A DNA stretch of 64,000 bases, from the NCBI RefSeq assembly GCF_017115025.1, contig NZ_JABXKM010000017.1, forward strand, positions 1 to 64,000, in the 5' to 3' direction. This document shows, in pieces, positions 58,101 to 63,368 of the stretch (its first letter is position 1; each line of letters starts with the position of its first letter). The notes beneath the pieces were generated by a model. That model worked only from the letters and a program-made list of their open reading frames with translations, searched no databases and was not told where the DNA came from. Origin of the DNA: Nostoc sp. NOS(2021). Lineage in GTDB: Bacteria; Cyanobacteriota; Cyanobacteriia; Cyanobacteriales; Nostocaceae. The position numbers and the translations under genes were made by a program.

Positions 58101-61100
58101 TGGCGATCGCCATAAATTCGCATCGCGCAAAATACCTTTGCAAAACCTGCTTTTGCTCAGGGATGCCACCGATAATCACCGTCTTACCGTCGGGCATCTT
58201 CGAGTCAGATTTTTCGTAGTTTGAAATGTCTACTGGTTGCCAAACCAGCTTCAGCGTAAACAGTTCCGCCTCAGAAGCAGACTGTTCATCAGCTTGTTCT
58301 GGCTTGACAGAAGCATTGGCATCTGGCAAAGCCGACTCTTGTAGTGACATTGTGCCTGGAAGCCAAAACCGATTCTTCGCAAAAGGATAGGTCGGCACAG
58401 AGAACCGCCAATGTTTTAAGGATGCCGTCGGCAATTGATTTCCATTCAGCAAACACCAGTCCAGGGAAACTCCGGCGACCCAAAGAGCTGCCAACTGCTC
58501 CCAATCTCGCCCTGCGATCGCTGCTTGAATCACCTGTTCTCCCAAAGTCCCCCGAATTAAAGTCTTAACCTCACGACTAGGATGCTTGATGTTGCCTTGA
58601 AAACCCGATTCGCCTATATCTGGAAATTGACGCAACTTATTAACCAGGTCAACGCGACTTGCGGCTACCACAGCCAGCCGTTCCTCGAATGCCTGCCTGT
58701 GGCTTTGCAGAAACCGAGTCAGTTCTACCAAGGAGCATTGCTCGTCAGGGAGCGAACTGAGCCACTGCTCAAATTGCTTGACATAATTCCTTAGCTGTGC
58801 AATATTCTGAGCCGACAGCACGAAAAGAAACGGTTCAGAAGTTCGGTCATCCACCTTTTCAACAGGTCGCGCCCAAGATTCCCCAACAAGCTTGGCCGAA
58901 GTTGGGGAATCCTGGCCGCTCCGGGACTGGGTACTCTTTACTGGGGACTCGGCAAGAAATTTCTTCTCGTGCGAACGCTGCGCGAACAAGATTTGGTTGG
59001 GGTCTGAATCCACAGACTTATCTTCCCAGTCCCCAATCCCTAGTCCCCAATCCCCAGTCCCCAATTCAACGCTGCACCCTACGTCATACTCTTCCACCAC
59101 AACGTGAGCATTTGCACCTCCAGAGCCGAAACTACTTACACCAGCCCGTCGGGGAATAGATTCATTGGGGCGATCCCACTTCTGATGTTGATCCACAACA
59201 TAAAACGAGCTGCCGGAGAGATTGATATGACGATTCAAATGTCCGAAATGCTGATTTGCAGGCAGTTCTTGATGTTGGAGGCATAGCACGACTTTCAGCA
59301 GACCTGCTATGCCCGCAGCCGCCTCCAAATGCCCCAGGTTGGTTTTGAGCGAACCCAGACCGCAGGAGATCGCGACTTGGGGAGTCTCACTCCATTCCGA
59401 AAAAGCTTGTTGAATTCCCTGGATCTCAATGGGATCTCCTAAGGCTGTGCCCGTTCCGTGGGCTTCGATAAAACTAATCGTGTTAGGGTCTACACCAGAG
59501 GCTTTCCAGGCATTGGTTAAGAGTGCTGCCTGCTGTTGCGGATTCGGTACGGTGAGACCGGCGGACTGTCCACCATGATTCGAGGCTGACCCCTTGATCG
59601 TCGCATAAATTAGATCGCCATCTGCTTTTGCCTGATGCAATTGCTTGAGGAGAAACATCACAGCGCCTTCACTGCGAACGTACCCGTCTGCGCGATCGTC
59701 AAATGTCTTGCACTTGCCATCATGCGCCAACATACCAGCCTTGTAATATGCAATACTGTTAGCTGGATGGCTCATGATATGTATGCCGCCCACAAGTGCT
59801 TGTAAGCACTCACCTGCTCGGATAGATTGAACCGCCTGATGCACTGCCATCAGCGAACTGGAACACGCCGTATCAATGACGATGCTTGGGCCTCGCAAAT
59901 CAAAAAAGTAAGAGATGCGATTTGCCAGCGCCGCCAACGACGTGCCCGTTGCAACGTGAGCTTCTATCGGAATACCTACCCGCTCCATTACCCGACAGTA
60001 ATCAGAGCCACTAGCACCCACAAAAACTCCCGTACTGCTGCCAGCTACTTTGTTCGCAGTGATGCCAGCGTTTTCTAGTGTTTGCCAAGCTAATTCCATG
60101 AGGATTCGCTGTTGCGGGTCCATGCTCTGAGCTTCGATCGCACTGATGCGGAAAAAGCCAGCGTCAAACAGATCGATTTGGGATAAAAAACCACCCCAAT
60201 CGATACCTTGGTGCTTGCCTTCTGGGTCGATGTCCCTAGGCCATTGCCAACGTCCTTCTGGAAGTTTCTCAATCACTGAACCACCGTTTTTGAGCAGATC
60301 CCACAGCGATTCTGGATTGTTAATGCCACCGGGGAGCCGACAGGCTAACCCAACAATGGCAACCGCGTCGTCCGAGTCGGTTGCTTCGGTTCGCCACGAT
60401 CTTGCTGATTTGGGAGTAGTCGTCAACAAAGTATCTGTAGGGGCGACGAATGGGGACGCGACATTTTGATTCTGCGTTACCGAGAGTGTCTGCTTCTCGA
60501 TCAGAAACATCAACACCTTTTCGGGCGTGGTGTAGCTGAAGAAGAAGGCTGGGTCTAAATTAAGCCCGAAGCGATCGCTGATTTGTTCGCTGAGAATCAG
60601 CAAATCGACTGAATTAAGACCCATCTCCATCAAGGGACGATCAAACTTGTATCCACTCCGTTTTTCATCACCCAGACAGGACTGAACCGTTGCTTCCAAA
60701 AATGCAGTAGCCAACTCGGTGTCCCATGCTTGTGGTTCAACATCCCACTTTGCTGCGTCATTAATCCGTTGATCGTCACGTCTACGCTGATCAATTGGAT
60801 AGCGAACGAGTACCCCATGCCCCTGATTGTTTAGATCCAATGGTCTATAATTTTCCACAATACACTCAATGTTCGCGCCGTGTAGTTCGTGAAACCTCAA
60901 AATTGGATCGATTAGCTTACCACGGACATTGCGCTGCCGGATGTACTTTTCAAAGGAAAACTCGTGGCGATGGAACTCCTTGCACAACGTGACCGCCACG
61001 ACAGACTCGATACCATCGATCGCGCTGCACCGCTGAAGCATAAACTCCAGTAACTGATCCCCAAGTCTCCTCTCCTGAACTTCGGGAAGAATGTTTACCG

Positions 61101-62133
61101 CCAGCAACTGGACAATAGAACCGTCCTGGGAATGCAACTCGGAGACTCGATTTGCGGTTATGGTTTGAATTTGATCGGCACTTTCAATCCGCTGTGAGTA
61201 GATAGCCCCGACGACTTTGTAATTATTATCAGAATCGGGCAACTCCAGCACTAACTGTCCTTCAGGATAATTGTTCAGGCGATCGACCAAGTTGGTAGAT
61301 GTAGCTTGCAACTCGATCGACCAACATTCCTTTTCCAGTTGCACTAGTGCGGGCAAATCTGATAAGCGAGTGTGGCGAATGCGATAGTCCGCTTTCTTAA
61401 AATGCACGACCGATGTATCAATTGGATATGTCAGTTGGCTAGCTGGAAATAACCCAACATTAGCTGCCAGTATCAGGAAAGATTCAGCACCGATATCGCT
61501 GGTTTTGGGAACCGCCTCGTTTGGCAAGTTCTTGAAGTCGTGGCTTAAATAATTGATGTCCTTAATCAATTGCAGTAAGACAGGGTGAGATTGGCAAATC
61601 ATGAGTCCGTGACGACCCACGACGTTGCTCCACTGGCTCAACATCTGCCTGTTATATTCGGTTATGTGCCTGATGTCGCTTAAGTCAGATTCTTCATCGT
61701 TGAGATGGTAAACGGACTGAACGAACAAGATATCTTGTTTGTTCGCAGTTATTCGACCGTCCAGTTCACGCAATATCTGCTCTGGGCAATTCAAAGGCAT
61801 TGAAATGACATCAGCGGGGATATCTCCAAGGTTACGAGTTGCAGTCCGAATTAAATCTGGGCATTGCTCAATACCAACTAGTGTCAGATCATGCTCATCC
61901 AGAACATTACCGCGAAGACTATGATCTCGAATCCATAAGTATATCTGTTGTAGCAGTAGACCATTACCGCAGCCCAGTTCAACAATAACTCTGGGTTGCT
62001 CCTTGAAGTTCGGAGCATTAAAAATTGACAGAATGTGATTTTTAAAAATCGGCCATAGCTCAAAGTGGCCTTTTTCTACCATTTTTCTACCTGGGCTACA
62101 AGTCATACTGCCTAACCAGTACAAGCTTTTCAT
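46135..62133 (-). CDS. Trans-AT PKS, loading plus three modules: MT*-GNAT-ACP / KS-KR-MT-ACP / KS-ECH*-ECH-ACP-ACP / KS-KR-ACP-ACP
   Basis: A 5,332-aa first synthase of the assembly line, no AT domain. Three KS domains start near residues 585, 2280 and 3755, all with Cys and both His (TACSSSL/TMCSSSL/TACSASL; HGTGT; N.GH). The domain order matches the start of pederin-type synthases (GNAT loading, C-methylating ketoreducing module, beta-branching module). Two in-frame repeat insertions add near-identical peptides (ELGTGDW...EDKSVDS) in linkers near residues 1021-1050 and 3469-3492. Start uncertain: the first ATG has no clear ribosome site, while a Met 17 codons in (MVEKGHF, 62080-62082) has AGG 7 nt upstream. 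The downstream flavin oxygenase starts 12 bp after the stop. Confidence 0.93.
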   Translation of the reverse strand: MKSLYWLGSMTCSPGRKMVEKGHFELWPIFKNHILSIFNAPNFKEQPRVIVELGCGNGLLLQQIYLWIRDHSLRGNVLDEHDLTLVGIEQCPDLIRTATRNLGDIPADVISMPLNCPEQILRELDGRITANKQDILFVQSVYHLNDEESDLSDIRHITEYNRQMLSQWSNVVGRHGLMICQSHPVLLQLIKDINYLSHDFKNLPNEAVPKTSDIGAESFLILAANVGLFPASQLTYPIDTSVVHFKKADYRIRHTRLSDLPALVQLEKECWSIELQATSTNLVDRLNNYPEGQLVLELPDSDNNYKVVGAIYSQRIESADQIQTITANRVSELHSQDGSIVQLLAVNILPEVQERRLGDQLLEFMLQRCSAIDGIESVVAVTLCKEFHRHEFSFEKYIRQRNVRGKLIDPILRFHELHGANIECIVENYRPLDLNNQGHGVLVRYPIDQRRRDDQRINDAAKWDVEPQAWDTELATAFLEATVQSCLGDEKRSGYKFDRPLMEMGLNSVDLLILSEQISDRFGLNLDPAFFFSYTTPEKVLMFLIEKQTLSVTQNQNVASPFVAPTDTLLTTTPKSARSWRTEATDSDDAVAIVGLACRLPGGINNPESLWDLLKNGGSVIEKLPEGRWQWPRDIDPEGKHQGIDWGGFLSQIDLFDAGFFRISAIEAQSMDPQQRILMELAWQTLENAGITANKVAGSSTGVFVGASGSDYCRVMERVGIPIEAHVATGTSLAALANRISYFFDLRGPSIVIDTACSSSLMAVHQAVQSIRAGECLQALVGGIHIMSHPANSIAYYKAGMLAHDGKCKTFDDRADGYVRSEGAVMFLLKQLHQAKADGDLIYATIKGSASNHGGQSAGLTVPNPQQQAALLTNAWKASGVDPNTISFIEAHGTGTALGDPIEIQGIQQAFSEWSETPQVAISCGLGSLKTNLGHLEAAAGIAGLLKVVLCLQHQELPANQHFGHLNRHINLSGSSFYVVDQHQKWDRPNESIPRRAGVSSFGSGGANAHVVVEEYDVGCSVELGTGDWGLGIGDWEDKSVDSDPNQILFAQRSHEKKFLAESPVKSTQSRSGQDSPTSAKLVGESWARPVEKVDDRTSEPFLFVLSAQNIAQLRNYVKQFEQWLSSLPDEQCSLVELTRFLQSHRQAFEERLAVVAASRVDLVNKLRQFPDIGESGFQGNIKHPSREVKTLIRGTLGEQVIQAAIAGRDWEQLAALWVAGVSLDWCLLNGNQLPTASLKHWRFSVPTYPFAKNRFWLPGTMSLQESALPDANASVKPEQADEQSASEAELFTLKLVWQPVDISNYEKSDSKMPDGKTVIIGGIPEQKQVLQRYFARCEFMAIATDADVHDLVEQLKLLGRIAHIIWVGASNSARHDFPENLLVNQAGGLLQVYRLLKAAAVIYGNEGLQWTAIALQSQAVFCGEDPDPTQAGIHGFIGSIAKEFPQWKFRLLDMASPADTSYKWPVPEMFVPFDSDVRSLAWRDGKWYKPILAKLFLSEPGRSAYRAGGVYVVIGGAGGLGEVWSRYLSEKYRAQIVWIGRSPLNETIQQKLEAIANLGPMPRYISADATSQEELQHAYEQIKHEFGQVQGVVHAAVGLFDRSFNDTDEARLRTVLSAKVDVSVRLAQVFHTEDLDFVLFFSSIEALSQSGGLSGYAAGCAFKDAFSQCLASRWNCPVKVIHWGHWAIGTGDRISQASKTRLKQRGIGLLESRESMQALECLVSNNRLNQLALIKSASVEAIDWYDGGEFVVSFEEVAPSVMHEIRRDIDAPNQLVGQLQADSIFQCKQMQPLLIRLLRTSLNALNLHSSGSVPDFYAKWLAASRSILAQNEAGAGLESPNIVWQAWKEARDNWPEADSKQRAFSLVETCVRALPEILSGQKRGTDSLFPNGSLQIVEGIYRDNSVADYFNEVLAKSLRSAIEARLRHDPRTKLRILEIGAGTGATTKAVLSKLAGFEDTISEYRYTDISRAFLLHAQEKFIPDHPFVEIGIFDVEQPLAGQKIAAGTYDFAIATNVLHATRDIRQTLRNLKACLRTNGLILLNELCDQTLFGHLTFGLLEGWWRHEDPELRIEGTPLLSVDSWERVLQTEGFQCPWFPVAIARSLGQQVIVAESDGLVRQNRTSVGNATRTVESSSRVSSIGAIDESDDTSLRQKATRFFQQLVAKILRMNPAQIEADEPFQSYGIDSILVVQITGALQEKFGGIHSTLLFEVQTLGELVNYFAEYRRSDLIAQLSNNRESAATPDPNAASESPDAKPAAVIFATNTSQLAARSRSNTTDAIAIIGISGRYPMANDLSTFWERLKAGTDCISEIPRDRWSWEDHFHPHVEEAVELGKSYCKWGSFLDDAKEFDAQFFGISPHEVVNIDPQERIFLQAAWEALEDAGHTRQMLESQYQQQVGVFVGVTRTGFDLYGPELWRQGKIGHPHTSFSSIANRLSYFLNLRGPSMPIDTMCSSSLTAVHEACQHLQNGSVQLAFAGGVNLYLHPSSYNILCASKMLSKDGRCKSFGNHSNGFVPGEGVGVVLLKPLSQAIADRDNIYAVIRGTHVNHGGKTNGYTVPNPKAQAELVFEALEKSGVDAREVSYIEAHGTGTELGDPIEVAGLTKAFQRHTQDTSFCAIGSVKSNVGHLEAASGIAGLTKAILQLRHKQLVPSLHADELNPNIDFPQTPFYVQRHLQHWPQPIVEVDGKTKTVPRIAGVSSFGAGGVNAHVVVEEYDEEPTSESEIGDAPVLILLSARNNGRLAAYANKLHQFLEAGAVNLQNLAYTLQVGREALQSRIAIIVYSQSDAIAKLDAFIKGKSDIDDCYVGLAGKDKATVLKWNSDPDLLKQITAWTEEGCYPRLAELWVKGVNIDWSRLRRTSTISPRRISLPTYSFDRKRYWLELEDNQSSQITPTVNTQAASGEESSKAIDLNDQQQTVDSPKTRKLITLVDTDKVQRDRVNRRNRQPIRLSDPAELIPQTKVTSSFLSLSPKLQGIVEIRIAAADRPLDASRLSTELRDKMRSLALSDEVRVLLLVDDRGLFSSSITHDDVPVMRALIGFLLELELPLIALLKSDIRGSGWNLASLCDFLIFRETGQFCHRGLTDRDRSIIEERFGKLFASRFFAVPHLCSGQALAEMGLDCLVAADDRLDDLARDLAGQISHSPQRSLIELKKQLSRSVQSLVGHAYFPSPANSNIGLSGVSAVPFFTHQDLKRMVEENDQWLDSPTLVATYCGVVHVHRFLNGVVQVTLADTANKNMFSNAFSEGLTQAFEHIESVPTYKVVVLIGYNQYFACGGTKSGLQDIYNGRARFTDNDIHSLPLRCHLPAIAAMQGHAIGGGWSLGMFCDVNIFSEESIYQTPYMQYGFTPGAGSTLIFPARLGPNLSREILFGGREYKGAELKGRGITMPVLPRSQVLGYALKLADHLAKFSQNELVQRKNQATAGLRDLLDTVHTQELAMHEKTFVGQSQVLKNIHERFDRSIELGTGDWEDKSVDSHPNQLVIQTLRETIAAELFLEAEEIDEDAKFVDLGLDSISAVMWIKRINVKFDLSLPATKVYSYPTLREFANYVQQSSNVLNGLKEQTATPEAMIVGDRVENCPPAPMPSNRELPSSPSILNILTESLAEELFMEASDIDEEAKFVDMGMDSITAVTWMRKINQLFGSSVPATDVYKYPTLRDFARNIEQTVARMQSNNGAVALPPKTVSTHQKSAELEMRKNTSLLQSPSFNDGVLLGTQHGLNAPTLLSTTEIPEQSLPTPADRNSYSSDAIAVIGMAGRFPQAKNLAEFWENIANGRNCVSEIASDRWNLADFYDPDRNAANKTYCKSMGALEDIDRFDPLFFHISPREAEFMDPQQRLFLQTSWQCIEDAGYNPTSFAGSKCGVFVGCETGDYGKIVQRYELNALGLLGSSAALLPARISYFLNLQGPCMAIDTACSASLVAIANACDSLVLGHSDAALAGGVYVLSGPEMHIMMSKAGILSPDGRCFTFDQRANGFVPGEGVGVVLLKRLADAEKDGDNICGVIRGWGVNQDGKTNGITAPNGQSQQRLQKEVYERFRIQPADIQLVEAHGTGTRLGDPIEVEALCETFREFTNKEKFCAIGSLKSNIGHLATAAGVAGVIKVLLAIRNKKLPPTINYESLNEHINLERSPFYINTECTDWIVDAEPRRAAINCFGFSGTNAHLVIEEYVNRSDQHPAITDVAPAQPYPIILSARNEQRLWEYAEQLLKHLESQTQPGEQPTALGYRLCDLAYTLQVGREPMDARLGFVADTLTEVGQKLRRFLDRSASTPLKSFDGIYCGLVGSDSSDFIKFAADGDIVTTTNSWLSQRKYSKVMELWVRGVAIDWTQIYTTGVTAPKRIRLPTYPFARERYWIGKEMGAIADLSAKKSEFADRLDSASQLEWTPEALTENIPWSDRFADYQDQKIVIVYASDRDKEGICSLVRQIEASVGLERSLNLQCLSFDALATVPIGQPFDVVLAVESKDDTARNYFEILGEWLKSQQGLFDTYYLTANTEGFGDIENDPATGAIATSLSNNCRIISVQQGTSCAEKYQLLLREWLSRNPLDEQPRLEWVRYDGVERFVLRRPKYQPVESGEKSKPPYSIQKKWKQGAVRPTETSSFQGGMLILVNEETADLGQRLFSQQQAVIVYCANNDCYRNRQISGQILDFRDSSCGLESAKTILSQLERIRIVVDLSALYESSKDCDQDALGKIAFYQRLITVSSDLDILYVTKGLQHFRSDTISLAGAKLAGLIKVLSAEHAYVTSRHIDIDAAMLRNPGLLEQALTQELTANLEETEICYRQQERFVPYLEAELAEPRADFSIRSDGVYVISGGTGGIGLEIADYLVAKGARKLVLMGLNPLPPKTKWGDDREQYSEHLKVKLGKLASLDRQVEHLSIYTGSLTEPQQLANFFAEIRDRVGSIIGVIHSAGITSDFKKPAFVAKDLAGIAAVLEPKIAGLEALATVFANDTLDFFVAFSSLTGLIPRFAKGSCDYALANAYVDWFMAYQNTQNHKRGYKSITWVDWHETGMAARAPSCIFKAMQNNLDKIGLFTHSNQVGKVLFELALQQKEAAWVLNTELDPTKFGEAAPTLLFARDRSASNSQTEVSSIQHQIEQWESLVQKQGFIAPECVTKIISLSEIKRLDPQLIQRIYRLLFPQTTAKACDNDSHEAIAFNAANDSQPNQPDAPAIDVIREVATQVLKLKGIDDNKKFQDYGLDSISATQLAIRLEKRLQQEVPPQWLLDFPTVKLLTDCLQRQPVPLAVHGELIAKALQKAVMEVLKIGSIDYNQTFQNYGLDSISATQLAIKLEKQLEQEILPQWLIDYPTITLLARHLITQR
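46138..50886 (-). other. Module 3: KS-KR-ACP-ACP
   Basis: Approximate limits, residues 3750-5332 of the 5,332-aa synthase. KS is complete. KR has VISGGTGGIGLE (about 4820) and SCDYALAN. Two tandem ACPs (Ser near 5209 and 5290) are very alike, each with YGLDSISATQLAI, which points to a recent duplication. The chain then passes to the KS0 of protein 2. Confidence 0.83.
51094..55311 (-). other. Module 2: KS-ECH*-ECH-ACP-ACP, beta-branching module
   Basis: Approximate limits, residues 2275-3680. After the complete KS come two crotonase-like domains. The first (about 2976-3171) is degenerate: SDIRGSG stands where the second has GHAIGGG. The second (about 3215-3440) is intact and suits ECH2-type decarboxylation. 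Both ACPs (DLGLDSISAVMW and DMGMDSITAVTW) carry Trp six residues after the Ser, the signature of ACPs recognised by HMGS cassettes. Confidence 0.85.
51673..51727. repeat. Repeat insertion in PKS coding sequence, copy A
   Basis: Begins TTGGTTGGGGTGTGAATCCA and ends in CCCCAGT/CCCTAGT heptamers. The same block recurs at 58993-59073. It encodes ELGTGDWEDKSVDSHPNQ between ECH and the first ACP of module 2, in frame. Confidence 0.8.
55414..60396 (-). other. Module 1: KS-KR-MT-ACP
   Basis: Approximate limits, residues 580-2240. KS Cys is near 757. KR has VVIGGAGGLG (about 1508) with SGYAAGC. MT has LEIGAGTGATT (about 1935). The ACP Ser is near 2188 (GIDSI). Expected: alpha-methyl-beta-hydroxy unit, as in the first extension of pederin-type chains. 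Confidence 0.85.
58993..59073. repeat. Repeat insertion in PKS coding sequence, copy B
   Basis: Shares its leading ~45 bp with copy A, then runs into about five CCCCARY-type heptamers. It encodes ELGTGDWGLGIGDWEDKSVDS just after KS of module 1. A further atypical stretch (about 58900-58990) continues the same linker. Confidence 0.8.
60424..62133 (-). other. Loading module: truncated methyltransferase/adaptor, GNAT-like decarboxylase, ACP
   Basis: Residues 1-570. Residues about 20-240 are the Rossmann core of a SxtA-type methyltransferase (VELGCGNGLL near 47-56), without the helical lid that precedes it in SxtA. Residues about 250-470 are a GNAT-like domain closely resembling that of SxtA (LSDLPALVQLE). 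Candidate catalytic residues known from CurA are kept: Trp in ECWS, Thr in AVTLC, His in FHELHGA, and Arg 15 residues later in NYRP. The ACP Ser is near 507 (GLNSV). It should decarboxylate malonyl-ACP to acetyl-ACP. If the MT is active, a propionyl starter is possible. Confidence 0.8.
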
Positions 62134-62227
62134 ACTATATTATTAAGTACACTAACATGAAAGTTTATAATTACCTCACGAAAAATTCATGTGTCTGTAT
62201 ACAGTTAAATTTAATATGCTCTGTACT

Positions 62228-62289
62228 GAATGGCACTAAGAAAAGCTCTAAGCTATGGAGAACAAGGGTTATAGCTTTTAATGCCATTG
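62228..62289. mobile_element. Short MITE remnant related to the element at 2360
   Basis: 62228-62246 is identical to the 19-bp terminal repeat of the 2360 MITE. An AACAAGGGTT follows in about the place where the other copy has ACAAGGGTTT. The right end (62274-62289, GCTTTTAATGCCATTG) is an imperfect, shortened inverse of the left. No flanking duplication is evident, so this is an internally deleted, decayed copy. Confidence 0.65.
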
Positions 62290-62353
62290 AGCAGTAATTA
62301 TCGCTCTTTAAAGAAACACTTTGCGTAAAGGTTAAAAAAAGCTTGGCATTCTC

Positions 62354-62391
62354 AGTTCTGAAAACGAAGTTTTGAGTTCTGAACACGAAGT
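62354..62391. repeat. Pair of 17-bp direct repeats, 21-bp period
   Basis: AGTTCTGAAAACGAAGT (62354-62370) and AGTTCTGAACACGAAGT (62375-62391) differ at one base and are two helical turns apart, about 70 bp before the permease ATG. They overlap a weak promoter-like TTGAGT-16-GATAAA (62372-62399). A regulator site or a dispersed repeat are both possible. Confidence 0.45.
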
Positions 62392-62459
62392 ACGATAAAT
62401 AATCATGCACTACCGATCGCTACAGCCGGATTAGTGCGAGATTAGGTGGAGGTTCAATA

Positions 62460-63368
62460 ATGTTTGAAATCAGCAGGCGACGGAGTAACCCCAAGTGGAA
62501 CATCACCGAAGAGTTGGCTGGGTATATGTTCATGATGCCCACCATTCTGGTCTTAGGGACTTTTGTAGTCTTACCCATTCTCTACGCCGTTTTTCTTTCC
62601 TTACAAAAAGTTCAACTCCTTGGCGGTATTGAGTACGAGTTCATCGGTTTTCGGAACTTCACGCGATTAGCTGAAGATCAAAGGGTTTGGATTGCTTTGA
62701 GAAACACAGCCGAATATGTAGCCATTGTTGTGCCAACTCAAACTATCCTGGCTTTAATTCTGGCGGTAACTCTGAATTCGGGGATTCGCGGTAAAAACTG
62801 GTGGCGCATCCTCTACTTTTTGCCCACAGTAACTTCTTCAGCAGTGCTGACGCTCATCTTCATGTGGATTTATAACACTGATGGGCTACTAAACGATTTT
62901 CTCGCTTTTGTGGGACTACCTACTTATAACTGGTTGGGTGATCCAGCAGTTGCGCTCAAAGGCATTATGATCATGAACATTTGGTCAACCGCGCCGTTTT
63001 TCATGGTGATTTATCTGGCGGCGTTGCAAGATATACCCCAAACACTTTATGAGGCGGCGGAACTCGATGGCGCAAATGGATGGCAGCAATTTATCCACAT
63101 TACTCTTCCCTTCCTTAAGCCTGTAACCTTCTTTGTGGTAGCAGTGGGGGTAATTGGGACTTTTCAACTTTTTGACCAGTCTTACATCTTCTCTGGCGGT
63201 ACTGGCGGGCCAAACAACGCTACCTTAACTGTGGTGCTGCTAATTTACCAAGCTGTGTTTCGGAATTTACAAATGGGATATGCAGCCGCGATCGCATTTT
63301 TGTTAGCAGCAGTGATCATTGCCATCACTTTAATTCAGCGGCGACTTTTTGGAGGTGAACGGATTTGA
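62460..63368 (+). CDS. ABC transporter permease, MalF/UgpA-type sugar permease
   Basis: A 302-aa inner-membrane protein with about six hydrophobic helices. It carries the EAA loop that contacts the ATPase, reading YEAAELDGANGWQQF followed by ITLPFLKP. A GGAGG lies 8 nt before the ATG. It forms an importer with the next permease (4-bp overlap), a binding protein and an ATPase, none of which is in the window. The family (CUT1) imports oligosaccharides or glycerol-phosphate-like compounds. It is divergent from the PKS operon and is probably a neighbour rather than part of the cluster. Confidence 0.92.
   Translation: MFEISRRRSNPKWNITEELAGYMFMMPTILVLGTFVVLPILYAVFLSLQKVQLLGGIEYEFIGFRNFTRLAEDQRVWIALRNTAEYVAIVVPTQTILALILAVTLNSGIRGKNWWRILYFLPTVTSSAVLTLIFMWIYNTDGLLNDFLAFVGLPTYNWLGDPAVALKGIMIMNIWSTAPFFMVIYLAALQDIPQTLYEAAELDGANGWQQFIHITLPFLKPVTFFVVAVGVIGTFQLFDQSYIFSGGTGGPNNATLTVVLLIYQAVFRNLQMGYAAAIAFLLAAVIIAITLIQRRLFGGERI

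Larger units (their letters stand above)
62134..62459. promoter_or_regulatory. Divergent intergenic region between the PKS operon and ABC permease genes
   Basis: This 326-bp gap must hold the promoter of the four-gene assembly-line operon (leftward) and of the ABC genes (rightward). The part next to the PKS start is AT-rich, but no good -35/-10 pair stands out. It contains a MITE remnant (62228-62289) and a pair of 17-bp direct repeats (62354-62391). No real gene is present. Confidence 0.6.

Noticed and set aside
58993-59073. Heptamer tracts considered as a CRISPR array
   Set aside because: Seven-base units without spacers, inside coding sequence. No cas genes nearby.
62171-62410. 79-codon minus-strand frame in the divergent gap
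   Set aside because: It runs through the MITE remnant and the direct repeats. The peptide shows repeated FVFRT segments that come from the DNA repeats, not from a protein family.
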